From Metridium senile (lineage: Eukaryota > Cnidaria > Anthozoa > Actiniaria > Metridiidae), in assembly GCA_949775045.1 (NCBI GenBank), contig OX459108.1, positions 2,838,935 to 2,902,934 on the forward strand: DNA of 64,000 nt, given 5' to 3'. How positions within the stretch are numbered: position 1 is the first letter of the stretch; each line of letters begins with the position of its first letter. The notes under the pieces are model-generated. The model did no database searches and was not told the DNA's origin. It saw only the letters and a list, made by a program, of their open reading frames with translations. Positions 1 through 15,800 of the stretch are shown here, piece after piece. The position numbers were made by a program, and so were the translations under genes.

Positions 1-53
1 GCATGGTTTTACTTAATTACGTTAATAACGTACCTCTCTACTCAATTATTTCT

Positions 54-642
54 GCAGTGAGTAACTGTGGATACATCAATATAATTTAATTACAGAGTTA
101 TTTGAGTACAACCACTACTCAGTTGTTTTTAGTGTGAGCATAGTTAATAGAGGGAACTTTTAACTATGGTGTGAGTAACTATGGATGCATCGATTTACTC
201 AGTTATTTGAGCAACCACTACTCAGTCGCGATCGTTATTGCAGTGAGTAACTGTGGATGTATCGATTTACTTAGTTATTTCAGTAACCACTACTCAGTCG
301 TTTTGTAGTAACTGTGGATGCATCAATTTACTCAGTTATTTCAGTAACCACTACTCAGTCGTTTCTGTAGTGAGTAACTGTGGATGCATCGATTTACTCA
401 GTTATTTCAGTAACCACTACTCAGTCGGTTTTTGCAGTGAGTAACTGTGGTTGCATCGATTTACTCAGTTATTTCAGTAACCACTACTCAGTCGTTTTTA
501 CAGTGAGTAACTGTGGATGCATCGATTTACTCAGTTATTTGAGTAACCACTACTTAGTCGTTTTTGCAGTGAGTAACTGTGGATGCATCGATTTATTCAG
601 CTATTTGAGTAACCACTACTTAGTCGTTTTTGCAGTGAATTA
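54..642. repeat. 66-bp minisatellite in gene 1 intron
   Basis: Seven or so head-to-tail units of about 66 bp run from about 172 to 642. Each carries GTGAGTAACTGTGGATGCAT followed by a GATTTACTCAGTTATTT segment. Two more decayed units lie at about 54-170. One unit is shortened near 305. Short open frames across it are by-products of a unit length divisible by three. The repeat ends 36 bp before the splice acceptor of the first visible exon, so it is intronic. Confidence 0.9.
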
Positions 643-677
643 AAAACTAATTATACATAATTGATGTTGTTTTATAG

Positions 678-873
678 GCTCTGTACAATCGCTATGTATA
701 TGTACTGCATTATCCAGAGTATGACGGGCTAACAGCAAGGCCCGAGGCAAGTATTATACCTGGTAGAAAAATCAAGAAAGTCGTCTCCCCTATCGCTATC
801 TTTGTCTCAAAGGCAAGTAGCTCCAGGCCAAATAGATTGATACCTGTAGCGATACAGATGGGCCACACGAAAG
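678..873 (+). CDS. Gene 1 visible exon 1 (LOX domain, VSPIAIFVSK region)
   Basis: The acceptor TTTATAG precedes the exon and the donor is G|GTAAGC. It reads ALYNRYVYVLHYPEYDG, then GRKIKKVVSPIAIFVSK, then RLIPVAIQMGHTK, and ends in phase 1. This is the LOX segment in which other family members read like HIFIADYPLLEGI...PIALF...PIAIQL. Its closest relative here is gene 2 exon 57808-58015, which is 12 bp longer. The upstream exons are outside the window. Confidence 0.88.
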
Positions 874-3800
874 GTAAGCTTATATGGGAAGAAAAAATGT
901 AAATAGATGAGGAGAAAATTGGCGAGAAAAGAAGGGAAGGAAACGAAACGACACGAAACAAAATGAAAGATGTACATTTCAAAGGAAGAACAATATACAA
1001 TCAATTTATTCATTTACCGACATGTTTTGAGTTATTTATTTGGATTTGAGTGTAATAGTCCATTCGCAGTCAGTCGTATTCCAAAAAAAAATAAAAAAAA
1101 AACGCTAAACGATTTAGTAGGAGCGTAAATACCCACTCACGTCTAATATATCAAAATGTCTGAATGGTCCACGAAATTTAATTAGCGGTATAGAGGTCTA
1201 TTAGACTCTCTCTCTCTCTCAAGCAATACAAATCACCACACACTTAATTAACTTTATTTTAGAAACATGAGAAAAATATCATATGCCCTTGGCGGGAATT
1301 GAACCCCATGGTTTCGGCTTTCTAGCTAGTCCGACCTGTTACCACTACACCACAAGGACCAACCACGCTGGATACGCAGCCGGACAATGTAGTATAGGGC
1401 AAAGTTCTGTGGGGGGTCCCAGGGCGATATTTATCTCTTAGGTAAATTTGAACACCGTAAATGGAAACACAGAATGTGAAGTGAATAAGGAATTGAAATG
1501 CGTTCGGTGTATAAGGGAAATGCAGATCATGAGAAAAATATAATATGCCCTTGGCGGGAATTGAAATATATAATAGAAAGCCGAAACCGCGGGGTTCAGT
1601 TCCCGCCAAGAGCATATGATATTTTTCTCATGTATCTGTATTTCACTTATACACCAAACGTATTTCAATTCTTTATTAACTTTATTTAAGATTCTCCTGT
1701 TTACACACCGGACAATCCTGATGAATGGCTTCTAGCGAAACAAACTGTGCAGGTGGCTGATTACGCGTATGGCCAGAGCGTGGAACATTTATTGAAAACA
1801 CACATCTTAATGGAGCCAATCTGTGCCGTTCTTCATCGCAGCCTACATTATCTTCACCCGCTAAACCAAATATTGAAATATCATTGTAAAGGTAATGCAT
1901 CTAAAAACAAACAGACAAACAAACAAACAAACAAACAAACAAACAAACAAACAAACAAACAAACAAACAAATATTGAAATATCATTGTAAGGGTAATCCA
2001 TTCAAAAAACAAACAGACAGAGAAACAAACAAACATACAGGCAAACAAACAAACATATATACAGATTAATATACAAACAAACAAACAAACAAACAAACAA
2101 ACAAACAAACAAACAAACAAACAAACAAACTAACACCACCATCATTATCACCACTATCGTTATCATTTTTATCACCACCACCACAAACATCATCATAGCC
2201 GCACCATCGTCTTCACGGCATCCATTGTCATCACCATCATCATTATCACCACCAATACCACCACTTCCATCATTATCTCAATCACCACCACCACTATCAT
2301 CATTATCACCATTACCACCACCACTTCCATCATTATCTCAATCACCACCACCACTATCATCATCACCATCACCATCACCACTATCATCATTATCACCATC
2401 ACCATCACCACTATCATCATTATCACCACCACCATCATCATTACCACCATCACCACCACCACTATCATCATTATCACCGTCACCACCACCACTATCATCA
2501 TTATCACCATTACCACCACCACCATCATCATTATCACAATCACCACCACCACCTCCATCATTACCACCACCACTACCACCAACATCATCACCACCACCAC
2601 CACAACTTCCATCATTATTACCACCACTACTACCATCATCAGCATCTTCATTATCAACACCACCATCTTCATCATCAACACCATCGTCATTATCAACAAC
2701 ACCATCTTAATGAAAAAATATCATTTTCATCATCAATCTGTGTTGGGGGTCGTAAGTTCAAAAACTGTAAATGTTTATTGATATTGATTTGTAATCTCTA
2801 TCTCTGTAATCTCTAGGTATCTTTGGAGCCAATAAGTTTGGTTCCCCATATCTCCTACATCCATACAATGGTACTATTGAGAAACTATTCGCTGTTGGTT
2901 TCAATGGAGCCAAGAACATGATAGCTAAGGCATTCAGTCAGATGCACTGGGATATGACCAACCCCAACAAGAACATTAAGGTATGGTTAATGTATCCTGA
3001 GGGGGTAGGGGTATTTGGCGTTATATATGATAGCCAAGAATGTGACTAAGGCATTCAGTCAGATGCACTGGGACATGACCAACCCCATTAAGAACATTAA
3101 GGTATGGTTAATGTATCCCGAAGGGCTGGGAGTATTTGGCGTGATATATTCATATATGATAGCCAACAATATAATAGCTAAGGCATTCAATCAGATGCAC
3201 TGGGACATGACCAACCACAATAAGAACATCCAAAATACCAGGGAAGGGTTGGAAGTGGAGTACTCCTACAATATCGCTATCATCATTATCATCATCATCA
3301 CCATTGCTATCATCATCTCCATCAACATGGTCATTATAACCACCACCATTATCATCATCACCATTATCATTGTCATCATCATCACCGCCATCACCATAAT
3401 CGTTGTCATCAATATCACCATAACAATATCGTCATCACCACTACCATTGTCATCATTACCATCGCAACCACCACGTACCATCATCTTCATCATCTTCATC
3501 ATCTCCATCAGGGCCATCACCGCGGTATCGTCACCACCACCACCATCATAATCATCGCCACCATCACTATCACCAACATCATCACAACCATCACCACCAT
3601 GCCACCATTGCCATCATCACCATCATCATTACCACCACCATCATCATATAACTTTATCACCATATTTCTCCACAGGATCGAGGTATGGACGATGTGAATA
3701 AGGTACCTTACTATCCCTATAGGGATGACGGGAAGGTTATATATGACGTCATCAGCAACCTTGTCAAGGAATACGTTGCCTTGTAAGTGTAACAAATGGC

Positions 3801-6800
3801 TGAAGCTTTTCTTTTGCCCTCTTTTCGACCTTTCTGTTCCTTTCTTTTCTGCGCTCATTCACATTTTTTTTGAAGTTCTGTTTTTAGCTTTTCTTTCCGC
3901 TTATCCATTTTTTTCTTTTAAATTTCTCTCGTTCTTTTTTGTATTTATTTTTTTGTCTCTTGTTTTATTGCCATACGTTTCTTTCGTTTCGATTCAATTT
4001 CATTTCTTTTTTATTTCATTTTATTTCACTTTTTTCATTTTACCAGTTTCATTTTTCTATAGAATTCCTGGACCATATCATATTTGATGGGAAGAGGAAT
4101 TCAATCTCACCAAAAATATCGAAAATATCGAGCAACGTCAAAAACAATATATCTACTTCAAATATCAAATGGTTGTAAGTCAAGATGTATTTCCGAGTTA
4201 CAATAAAGCAAACACACCTGTTTTTCTGAGTACTAGCCAAACAAAACACTTTTAAAATCTGTGCAAGTTAATTACTCTTTGACAGTTTTGACTAACCGAG
4301 GAAAATCCTTATTCAAATATATTAAGCTATCATTATAATAGCATAGTCAATAGATAAAAACTTTTTGTGACGTAAAACACTGTACAACGAAAACACTAAA
4401 ACCATGAAATAAAAACAAAATAGACGTCGGTACTAACTATAAACAGATTAATATACGTGGGCTATTGGAGATATAAGAATTATCTTCGTGTGTTCGCTGC
4501 GCTCTTTCGTTAGACATCAAGTTTAACACTCGAAGAATGGATTTCATATCTCCGCTCGCCCATGTATTAATGTCTATTTATTAACCGACTAATCAGTCAA
4601 TAGCATTAAAAGTTAAGGGTGTGTGGGCGATCGACTCTTATGGATACCACGTCAAACGAAAAATGCGCAAATATGCATAGGAAAAGCAATATGCTCTTCC
4701 TTCTTCGATTCTCTAAAAAGCTGCAAGAATTAATAATGCTGAAATTCTAAATTTCAATATTAAGTCCTGAAAAGAAACCAAACCGATGATTTGTATCCCT
4801 AAGAGATACGAGTACAATCCCTTGCACCCCCCCCCCCCCCCCCCCACACACACACCTACAACCCTCCCTCGACTATCAACCAGTCATTCTTTTTTTCAGA
4901 TATTATAAAGCCGATTTTGACGTTCAAAATGACTATGAATTGCAGTCATTTATCTTTGAGATACATGACGTCTTGCAGGTAAGATGAACAACACGCTATT
5001 TATTAATTTATTATCTTCAGTCATTATCATCATTATCGAGCTGTGCGCTCGATTGCTTCTTAATGGACACCACTTTGTAAATATGATAATAACATCTTAT
5101 TAACCGAGCACGAGGGCCGTACGGGAAGTTATGGACCGAGTTCTTTTCCACTGTCTAAGGCCAGAGCGCGTATCATCATTATCATCATTATTGACATCAC
5201 CATCATCGTTATTTCTATCATCATTATTGACATGACCATCATCGTTATTTCTATCATCATTATTGACATCACCATCATCGTTATTTCTATCATCATTATT
5301 GACATCACCATCATCGTTATTTCTATCATCATTATTGACATGACCATCATCGTTATTTCTATCATCATTATTGACATCACCATCATCGTTATTTCTATCA
5401 TCATTATTGACATCACCATCATCGTTATTTCTATCATCATTATTGACATCACCATCATCGTTATTTCTATCATCATTATTGACATCACCATCATCGTTAT
5501 TTCTATCATCATTATTGACATCACCATCATCGTTATTTCTATCATCATTATTGACATCACCATCATCGTTATTTCTATCGTCATTATTGACATCACCATC
5601 ATCGTTATTTCTATCATCATTATTGACATCACCATCATCGTTATTTCTATCATCATTATTGACATCACCATCATCGTTATTTCTATCATCATTATCATCA
5701 TTATTGACATCACCATCATCGTTATTTCTATCGTCATTATTGACATCACCATCATCGTTATTTCTATCATCATTATCATCATTATTGACATCACCATCAT
5801 CGTTATTTCTATCATCATTATCGACATCACCATCATCGTTATTTCTATCGTCATTATTGACATCACCATCATCGTTATTTCTATCATCATTATCATCATT
5901 ATTGACATCACCATCATCGTTATTTCTATCATCATTATTGACATCACCATCATCATCATTATCATCATTATTGACATCACCATCATCGTTATTTCTATCA
6001 TTATTATTGACATCACCATCATCGTTATTTCTATTATCATTATTGACATCACCACCATCGTTATTTCTATCATCATTATTGACATCACCATCATCGTTAT
6101 TTCTATCATCATTATTGACATCACCATCATCGTTATTTCTATCATCATTATTGACATCACCATCATCGTTATTTCTATCATCATTATCGACATCACCATC
6201 ATCGTTATTTCTATCGTCATTATTGACATCACCATCATCGTTATTTCTATCATCATTATCATCATTATTGACATCACCATCATCGTTATTTCTATCATCA
6301 TTATCATCATTATCGACATCACCATCATCGTTATTTCTATCATCATTATTGACATCACCATCATCGTTATTTCTATCATCATTATTGACATCACCATCAT
6401 CGTTATTTCTATCATCATTATTGACATCACCATCATCGTTATTTCTATCATCATTATTGACATCACCATCATCGTTATTTCTATCATCATTATTATCATT
6501 ATTGACATCACCATCATCGTTATTTCTATCATCATTATCGACATCACCATCATCGTTATTTCTATCATCATTATTGACATCACCATCATCGTTATTTCTA
6601 TCATCATTATTGACATCACCATCATCGTTATTTCTATCATCATTATTGACATCACCATCATCGTTATTTCTATCATCATTATTATCATTATTGACATCAC
6701 CATCATCGTTATTTCTATCATCATTATTGACATCACCATCATCGTTATTTCTATCATCATTATTGACATCACCATCATCGTTATTTCTATCATCATTATT

Positions 6801-9800
6801 GACATCACCATCATCGTTATTTCTATCATCATTATCATCATTATTGACATCACCATCATCGTTATTTCTATCATCATTATTGACATCACCATCATCGTTA
6901 TTTCTATCATCATTATCATCATTATTGACATCACCATCATCGTTATTTCTATCATCATTATCATTATTGACATCACCATCATCGTTATTTCTATCATCAT
7001 TATTGACATCACCATCATCGTTATTTCTATTATCATTATTGACATCACCATCATCGTTATTTCTATTATCATTATTGACATCACCATCATCGTTATTTCT
7101 ATCATCATTATTGACATCACCATCATCGTTATTTCTATCATCATTATTGACATCACCATCATCGTTATTTCTATCATCATTATCATTATTATTGACATCA
7201 CCATCATCGTTATTTCTATCATCATTATTGACATCACCATCATCGTTATTTCTATCATCATTATTGACATCACCATCATCGTTATTTCTATCATCATTAT
7301 CATCATTATTGACATCACCATCATCGTTATTTCTATCATCATTATCATCATTATTGACATCACCATCATCGTTATTTCTATCATCATTATTGACATCACC
7401 ATCATCGTTATTTCTATCATCATTATTGACATCACCATCATCGTTATTTCTATCATCATTATTGACATCACCATCATCGTTATTTCTATCATCATTATTG
7501 ACATCACCATCATCGTTATTTCTATCATCATTATTGACATCACCATCATCGTTATTTCTATCATCATTATTGACATCACCATCATCGTTATTTCTATCAT
7601 CATTATTGACATCACCATCATCGTTATTTCTATCATCATTATTGACATCACCATCATCGTTATTTCTATCATCATTATTGACATCACCATCATCGTTATT
7701 TCTATTATCATTATTGACATCACCATCATCGTTATTTCTATTATCATTATTGACATCACCATCATCGTTATTTCTATTATCATTATTGACATCACCATCA
7801 TCGTTATTTCTATCATCATTATTGACATCACCATCATCGTTATTTCTATCATCATTATTGACATCACCATCATCGTTATTTCTATCATCATTATCGACAT
7901 CACCATCATCGTTATTTCTATCATCATTATCGACATCACCATCATCGTTATTTCTATCATCATTATCATTATTATTGACATCACCATCATCGTTATTTCT
8001 ATCATCATTATTGACATCACCATCATCGTTATTTCTATCATCATTATTGACATCACCATCATCGTTATTTCTATCATCATTATCATCATTATTGACATCA
8101 CCATCATCGTTATTTCTATCATCATTATCATCATTATTGACATCACCATCATCGTTATTTCTATCATCATTATTGACATCACCATCATCGTTATTTCTAT
8201 CATCATTATTGACATCACCATCATCGTTATTTCTATCATCATTATTGACATCACCATCATCGTTATTTCTATCATCATTATTGACATCACCATCATCGTT
8301 ATTTCTATCATCATTATCGACATCACCATCATCGTTATTTCTATCATCATTATCGACATCACCATCATCGTTATTTCTATCATCATTATCATTATTATTG
8401 ACATCACCATCATCGTTATTTCTATCATCATTATTGACATCACCATCATCGTTATTTCTATCATCATTATCGACATCACCATCATCGTTATTTCTATCAT
8501 CATTATCATTATTATTGACATCACCATCATCGTTATTTCTATCATCATTATTGACATCACCATCATCGTTATTTCTATCATCATTATCGACATCACCATC
8601 ATCGTTATTTCTATCATCATTATTGACATCACCATCATCGTTATTTCTATTATCATTATTGACATCACCATCATCGTTATTTCTATCATCATTATCGACA
8701 TCACCATCATCGTTATTTCTATCATCATTATCGACATCACCATCATCGTTATTTCTATCATCATTATCATTATTATTGACATCACCATCATCGTTATTTC
8801 TATCATCATTATTGACATCACCATCATCGTTATTTCTATCATCATTATTGACATCACCATCATCGTTATTTCTATCATCATTATCATCATTATTGACATC
8901 ACCATCATCGTTATTTCTATCATCATTATCATCATTATTGACATCACCATCATCGTTATTTCTATCATCATTATTGACATCACCATCATCGTTATTTCTA
9001 TCATCATTATTGACATCACCATCATCGTTATTTCTATCATCATTATTGACATCACCATCATCGTTATTTCTATCATCATTATTGACATCACCATCATCGT
9101 TATTTCTATCATCATTATCGACATCACCATCATCGTTATTTCTATCATCATTATCGACATCACCATCATCGTTATTTCTATCATCATTATCATTATTATT
9201 GACATCACCATCATCGTTATTTCTATCATCATTATTGACATCACCATCATCGTTATTTCTATCATCATTATCGACATCACCATCATCGTTATTTCTATCA
9301 TCATTATCATTATTATTGACATCACCATCATCGTTATTTCTATCATCATTATTGACATCACCATCATCGTTATTTCTATCATCATTATCGACATCACCAT
9401 CATCGTTATTTCTATCATCATTATTGACATCACCATCATCGTTATTTCTATTATCATTATTGACATCACCATCATCGTTATTTCTATCATCATTATTGAC
9501 ATCACCATCATCGTTATTTCTATCATCATTATCATCATTATTGACATCACCATCATCGTTATTTCTATCATCATTATCATCATTATTGACATCACCATCA
9601 TCGTTATTTCTATCATCATTATTGACATCACCATCATCGTTATTTCTATCATCATTATTGACATCACCATCATCGTTATTTCTATTATCATTATTGACAT
9701 CACCATCATCGTTATTTCTATTATCATTATTGACATCACCATCATCGTTATTTCTATTATCATTATTGACATCACCATCATCGTTATTTCTATCATCATT

Positions 9801-12800
9801 ATTGACATCACCATCATCGTTATTTCTATCATCATTATTGACATCACCATCATCGTTATTTCTATCATCATTATCATCATTATTGACATCACCATCATCG
9901 TTATTTCTATCATCATTATCATCATTATTGACATCACCATCATCGTTATTTCTATCATCATTATTGACATCACCATCATCGTTATTTCTATCATCATTAT
10001 TGACATCACCATCATCGTTATTTCTATTATCATTATTGACATCACCATCATCGTTATTTCTATTATCATTATTGACATCACCATCATCGTTATTTCTATT
10101 ATCATTATTGACATCACCATCATCGTTATTTCTATCATCATTATTGACATCACCATCATCGTTATTTCTATCATCATTATTGACATCACCATCATCGTTA
10201 TTTCTATCATCATTATTGACATCACCATCATCGTTATTTCTATCATCATTATTGACATCACCATCATCGTTATTTCTATCATCATTATCGACATCACCAT
10301 CATCGTTATTTCTATCATCATTATTGACATCACCATCATCGTTATTTCTATCATCATTATTGACATCACCATCATCGTTATTTCTATCATCATTATTGAC
10401 ATCACCATCATCGTTATTTCTATCATCATTATTGACATCACCATCATCGTTATTTCTATCATCATTATTGACATCACCATCATCGTTATTTCTATCATCA
10501 TTATTGACATCACCATCATCGTTATTTCTATCATCATTATTGACATCACCATCATCGTTATTTCTATCATCATTATTGACATCACCATCATCGTTATTTC
10601 TATTATCATTATTGACATCACCATCATCGTTATTTCTATCATCATTATTGACATCACCATCATCGTTATTTCTATCATCATTATTGACATCACCATCATC
10701 GTTATTTCTATCATCATTATTGACATCACCATCATCGTTATTTCTATCATCATTATCGACATCACCATCATCGTTATTTCTATCATCATTATCATTATTA
10801 TTGACATCACCATCATCGTTATTTCTATCATCATTATTGACATCACCATCATCGTTATTTCTATCATCATTATCGACATCACCATCATCGTTATTTCTAT
10901 CATCATTATTGACATCACCATCATCGTTATTTCTATTATCATTATTGACATCACCATCATCGTTATTTCTATCATCATTATCGACATCACCATCATCGTT
11001 ATTTCTATCATCATTATCGACATCACCATCATCGTTATTTCTATCATCATTATCATTATTATTGACATCACCATCATCGTTATTTCTATCATCATTATTG
11101 ACATCACCATCATCGTTATTTCTATCATCATTATTGACATCACCATCATCGTTATTTCTATCATCATTATCATCATTATTGACATCACCATCATCGTTAT
11201 TTCTATCATCATTATCATCATTATTGACATCACCATCATCGTTATTTCTATCATCATTATTGACATCACCATCATCGTTATTTCTATCATCATTATTGAC
11301 ATCACCATCATCGTTATTTCTATCATCATTATTGACATCACCATCATCGTTATTTCTATCATCATTATTGACATCACCATCATCGTTATTTCTATCATCA
11401 TTATCGACATCACCATCATCGTTATTTCTATCATCATTATCGACATCACCATCATCGTTATTTCTATCATCATTATCATTATTATTGACATCACCATCAT
11501 CGTTATTTCTATCATCATTATTGACATCACCATCATCGTTATTTCTATCATCATTATCGACATCACCATCATCGTTATTTCTATCATCATTATCATTATT
11601 ATTGACATCACCATCATCGTTATTTCTATCATCATTATTGACATCACCATCATCGTTATTTCTATCATCATTATCGACATCACCATCATCGTTATTTCTA
11701 TCATCATTATTGACATCACCATCATCGTTATTTCTATTATCATTATTGACATCACCATCATCGTTATTTCTATCATCATTATTGACATCACCATCATCGT
11801 TATTTCTATCATCATTATCATCATTATTGACATCACCATCATCGTTATTTCTATCATCATTATCATCATTATTGACATCACCATCATCGTTATTTCTATC
11901 ATCATTATTGACATCACCATCATCGTTATTTCTATCATCATTATTGACATCACCATCATCGTTATTTCTATTATCATTATTGACATCACCATCATCGTTA
12001 TTTCTATTATCATTATTGACATCACCATCATCGTTATTTCTATTATCATTATTGACATCACCATCATCGTTATTTCTATCATCATTATTGACATCACCAT
12101 CATCGTTATTTCTATCATCATTATTGACATCACCATCATCGTTATTTCTATCATCATTATTGACATCACCATCATCGTTATTTCTATCATCATTATTGAC
12201 ATCACCATCATCGTTATTTCTATCATCATTATCGACATCACCATCATCGTTATTTCTATCATCATTATTGACATCACCATCATCGTTATTTCTATCATCA
12301 TTATTGACATCACCATCATCGTTATTTCTATCATCATTATTGACATCACCATCATCGTTATTTCTATCATCATTATTGACATCACCATCATCGTTATTTC
12401 TATCATCATTATTGACATCACCATCATCGTTATTTCTATCATCATTATTGACATCACCATCATCGTTATTTCTATCATCATTATTGACATCACCATCATC
12501 GTTATTTCTATCATCATTATTGACATCACCATCATCGTTATTTCTATTATCATTATTGACATCACCATCATCGTTATTTCTATCATCATTATTGACATCA
12601 CCATCATCGTTATTTCTATCATCATTATTGACATCACCATCATCGTTATTTCTATCATCATTATTGACATCACCATCATCGTTATTTCTATCATCATTAT
12701 TGACATCACCATCATCGTTATTTCTATCATCATTATTGACATCACCATCATCGTTATTTCTATCATCATTATTGACATCACCATCATCGTTATTTCTATC

Positions 12801-15800
12801 ATCATTATCATCATTATTGACATCACCATCATCGTTATTTCTATCATCATTATCATCATTATTGACATCACCATCATCGTTATTTCTATCATCATTATTG
12901 ACATCACCATCATCGTTATTTCTATCATCATTATTGACATCACCATCATCGTTATTTCTATCATCATTATTGACATCACCATCATCGTTATTTCTATCAT
13001 CATTATTGACATCACCATCATCGTTATTTCTATCATCATTATCGACATCACCATCATCGTTATTTCTATCATCATTATCGACATCACCATCATCGTTATT
13101 TCTATCATCATTATTGACATCACCATCATCGTTATTTCTATCATCATTATCGACATCACCATCATCGTTATTTCTATCATCATTATCGACATCACCATCA
13201 TCGTTATTTCTATCATCATTATCATTATTATTGACATCACCATCATCGTTATTTCTATCATCATTATTGACATCACCATCATCGTTATTTCTATCATCAT
13301 TATCGACATCACCATCATCGTTATTTCTATCATCATTATCATTATTATTGACATCACCATCATCGTTATTTCTATCATCATTATTGACATCACCATCATC
13401 GTTATTTCTATCATCATTATCGACATCACCATCATCGTTATTTCTATCATCATTATTGACATCACCATCATCGTTATTTCTATTATCATTATTGACATCA
13501 CCATCATCGTTATTTCTATCATCATTATTGACATCACCATCATCGTTATTTCTATCATCATTATCATCATTATTGACATCACCATCATCGTTATTTCTAT
13601 CATCATTATCATCATTATTGACATCACCATCATCGTTATTTCTATCATCATTATTGACATCACCATCATCGTTATTTCTATCATCATTATTGACATCACC
13701 ATCATCGTTATTTCTATTATCATTATTGACATCACCATCATCGTTATTTCTATTATCATTATTGACATCACCATCATCGTTATTTCTATTATCATTATTG
13801 ACATCACCATCATCGTTATTTCTATCATCATTATTGACATCACCATCATCGTTATTTCTATCATCATTATTGACATCACCATCATCGTTATTTCTATCAT
13901 CATTATTGACATCACCATCATCGTTATTTCTATCATCATTATTGACATCACCATCATCGTTATTTCTATCATCATTATCGACATCACCATCATCGTTATT
14001 TCTATCATCATTATTGACATCACCATCATCGTTATTTCTATCATCATTATTGACATCACCATCATCGTTATTTCTATCATCATTATTGACATCACCATCA
14101 TCGTTATTTCTATCATCATTATTGACATCACCATCATCGTTATTTCTATCATCATTATTGACATCACCATCATCGTTATTTCTATCATCATTATTGACAT
14201 CACCATCATCGTTATTTCTATCATCATTATTGACATCACCATCATCGTTATTTCTATCATCATTATTGACATCACCATCATCGTTATTTCTATTATCATT
14301 ATTGACATCACCATCATCGTTATTTCTATCATCATTATTGACATCACCATCATCGTTATTTCTATCATCATTATTGACATCACCATCATCGTTATTTCTA
14401 TCATCATTATTGACATCACCATCATCGTTATTTCTATCATCATTATTGACATCACCATCATCGTTATTTCTATCATCATTATTGACATCACCATCATCGT
14501 TATTTCTATCATCATTATTGACATCACCATCATCGTTATTTCTATTATCATTATTGACATCACCATCATCGTTATTTCTATCATCATTATCGACATCACC
14601 ATCATCGTTATTTCTATCATCATTATCGACATCACCATCATCGTTATTTCTATCATCATTATCATTATTATTGACATCACCATCATCGTTATTTCTATCA
14701 TCATTATTGACATCACCATCATCGTTATTTCTATCATCATTATCGACATCACCATCATCGTTATTTCTATCATCATTATCATTATTATTGACATCACCAT
14801 CATCGTTATTTCTATCATCATTATTGACATCACCATCATCGTTATTTCTATCATCATTATCGACATCACCATCATCGTTATTTCTATCATCATTATTGAC
14901 ATCACCATCATCGTTATTTCTATTATCATTATTGACATCACCATCATCGTTATTTCTATCATCATTATTGACATCACCATCATCGTTATTTCTATCATCA
15001 TTATCATCATTATTGACATCACCATCATCGTTATTTCTATCATCATTATCATCATTATTGACATCACCATCATCGTTATTTCTATCATCATTATTGACAT
15101 CACCATCATCGTTATTTCTATCATCATTATTGACATCACCATCATCGTTATTTCTATTATCATTATTGACATCACCATCATCGTTATTTCTATTATCATT
15201 ATTGACATCACCATCATCGTTATTTCTATTATCATTATTGACATCACCATCATCGTTATTTCTATCATCATTATTGACATCACCATCATCGTTATTTCTA
15301 TCATCATTATTGACATCACCATCATCGTTATTTCTATCATCATTATTGACATCACCATCATCGTTATTTCTATCATCATTATTGACATCACCATCATCGT
15401 TATTTCTATCATCATTATCGACATCACCATCATCGTTATTTCTATCATCATTATTGACATCACCATCATCGTTATTTCTATCATCATTATTGACATCACC
15501 ATCATCGTTATTTCTATCATCATTATTGACATCACCATCATCGTTATTTCTATCATCATTATTGACATCACCATCATCGTTATTTCTATCATCATTATTG
15601 ACATCACCATCATCGTTATTTCTATCATCATTATTGACATCACCATCATCGTTATTTCTATCATCATTATTGACATCACCATCATCGTTATTTCTATCAT
15701 CATTATTGACATCACCATCATCGTTATTTCTATTATCATTATTGACATCACCATCATCGTTATTTCTATCATCATTATTGACATCACCATCATCGTTATT

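Noticed and set aside
1285..1360. Functional tRNA gene on the minus strand
   Set aside because: Box-like motifs are present, but the anticodon arm is irregular and the flanks belong to a repeat family with another decayed copy at 54205-54265.
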